A stretch of DNA of 64,000 nucleotides from Stratiolaelaps scimitus. Lineage: Eukaryota > Arthropoda > Arachnida > Mesostigmata > Laelapidae. Under the pieces are notes generated by a model. The model saw nothing but the letters and a program-made list of their open reading frames with translations, did no database searches and was not told the origin of the DNA. Positions 63,701 to 64,000 of this stretch are shown piece by piece. Location of the stretch: NCBI GenBank assembly GCA_019614645.1, contig JABWDB010000005.1, positions 13,133,001 to 13,197,000 on the forward strand, read 5' to 3'. Positions within the stretch are counted from its first letter, which is position 1. Every line of letters starts with the position of its first letter. The position numbers and the translations under genes are program-made.

Positions 63701-64000
63701 CTTTTGGCTGCAAAGGGAGTCGCCGATCGACGGTGACACCACATACATTGATCGGCTGTTATGGGGTTGTCTCTCGGCGAGCGCCGTGAGAGTGGCCGAG
63801 GGGGGGCAGCGGCGACTCGCTCTACCGCGAACAGCGGAACATTATCTGCCTAGTATCGTCATTATATCGAATAAGAAAAGGGGGCTCGAGTTCACTTCCA
63901 GAGAAAGAGATAGAGAGAGATAGATAGAGAGAGAGAGTATAACGCTCTATATAGAGCTGAGAGCTGTACGTGAAAGTGAACCATCTGTACAGGTAGTCAC
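60763..64000. other. No supportable gene
   Basis: The interval holds (TA)n near 61690-61722, compound GA/CT and CA tracts near 62645-62822, a T-rich stretch near 62960-63115 and a GA tract near 63900-63937. No exon with recognisable content was found. Confidence 0.45.

Noticed and set aside
1..64000. CRISPR arrays, bacterial operons, intact viral or retroviral genes
   Set aside because: There are no regularly spaced repeats, no prokaryotic gene layout and no recognisable reverse transcriptase, integrase or capsid motifs. Tandem repeats are microsatellites.

Overview
This is animal nuclear DNA. Genes are split into short exons by long introns with GT/AG junctions, microsatellites are dense (mostly (TA)n), tRNA-derived SINEs and a decayed Tc1-type transposon are present, and the two best genes are conserved eukaryotic housekeeping genes whose proteins look arthropod-like. 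A chelicerate, perhaps a tick or mite, is my best guess, but that is inference. All exon boundaries were read by hand from splice motifs and reading phase. There was no transcript or database evidence.

Layout. (1) 1-1.7 kb holds one exon of an SLC38A9-like amino-acid transporter (minus) and a SINE. (2) 1.7-8 kb shows no supportable gene. (3) 8.4-11.3 kb is the complete four-exon gene for mitochondrial ATP synthase subunit b (minus). (4) 11.3-13.4 kb is a GC- and triplet-rich divergent promoter/5'UTR interval. (5) 13.4-25.3 kb is the complete eight-exon gene for the TFIIA large subunit (plus), with a Tc1-like element carrying ~190-bp inverted repeats in intron 2 and a SINE in intron 4. (6) 25.3-38.4 kb is repeat-rich with no convincing gene. 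(7) 38.4-52.2 kb (minus) holds a set of phase-compatible exons that I read as a divergent TGF-beta-superfamily ligand: signal peptide, propeptide-like segments and a C-terminal cystine-knot-like domain with an unusual cysteine pattern. An unassigned pair of candidate exons (42.4-43.0 kb) lies inside its largest intron. (8) 52.2-64 kb is GC-rich, then mostly anonymous sequence with a second kind of tRNA-derived SINE and one striking cysteine-rich exon candidate at 60.6 kb.

The ATP synthase and TFIIA genes are head to head, with start codons about 2.1 kb apart, so they could share a bidirectional promoter. The most interesting item is the putative TGF-beta-like ligand. Its conserved block (C, then G...VV.P.GF, then C-x3-C, ending CGC) is recognisable, but the wrist segment is very short, the knot glycine is missing and extra cysteines are present.
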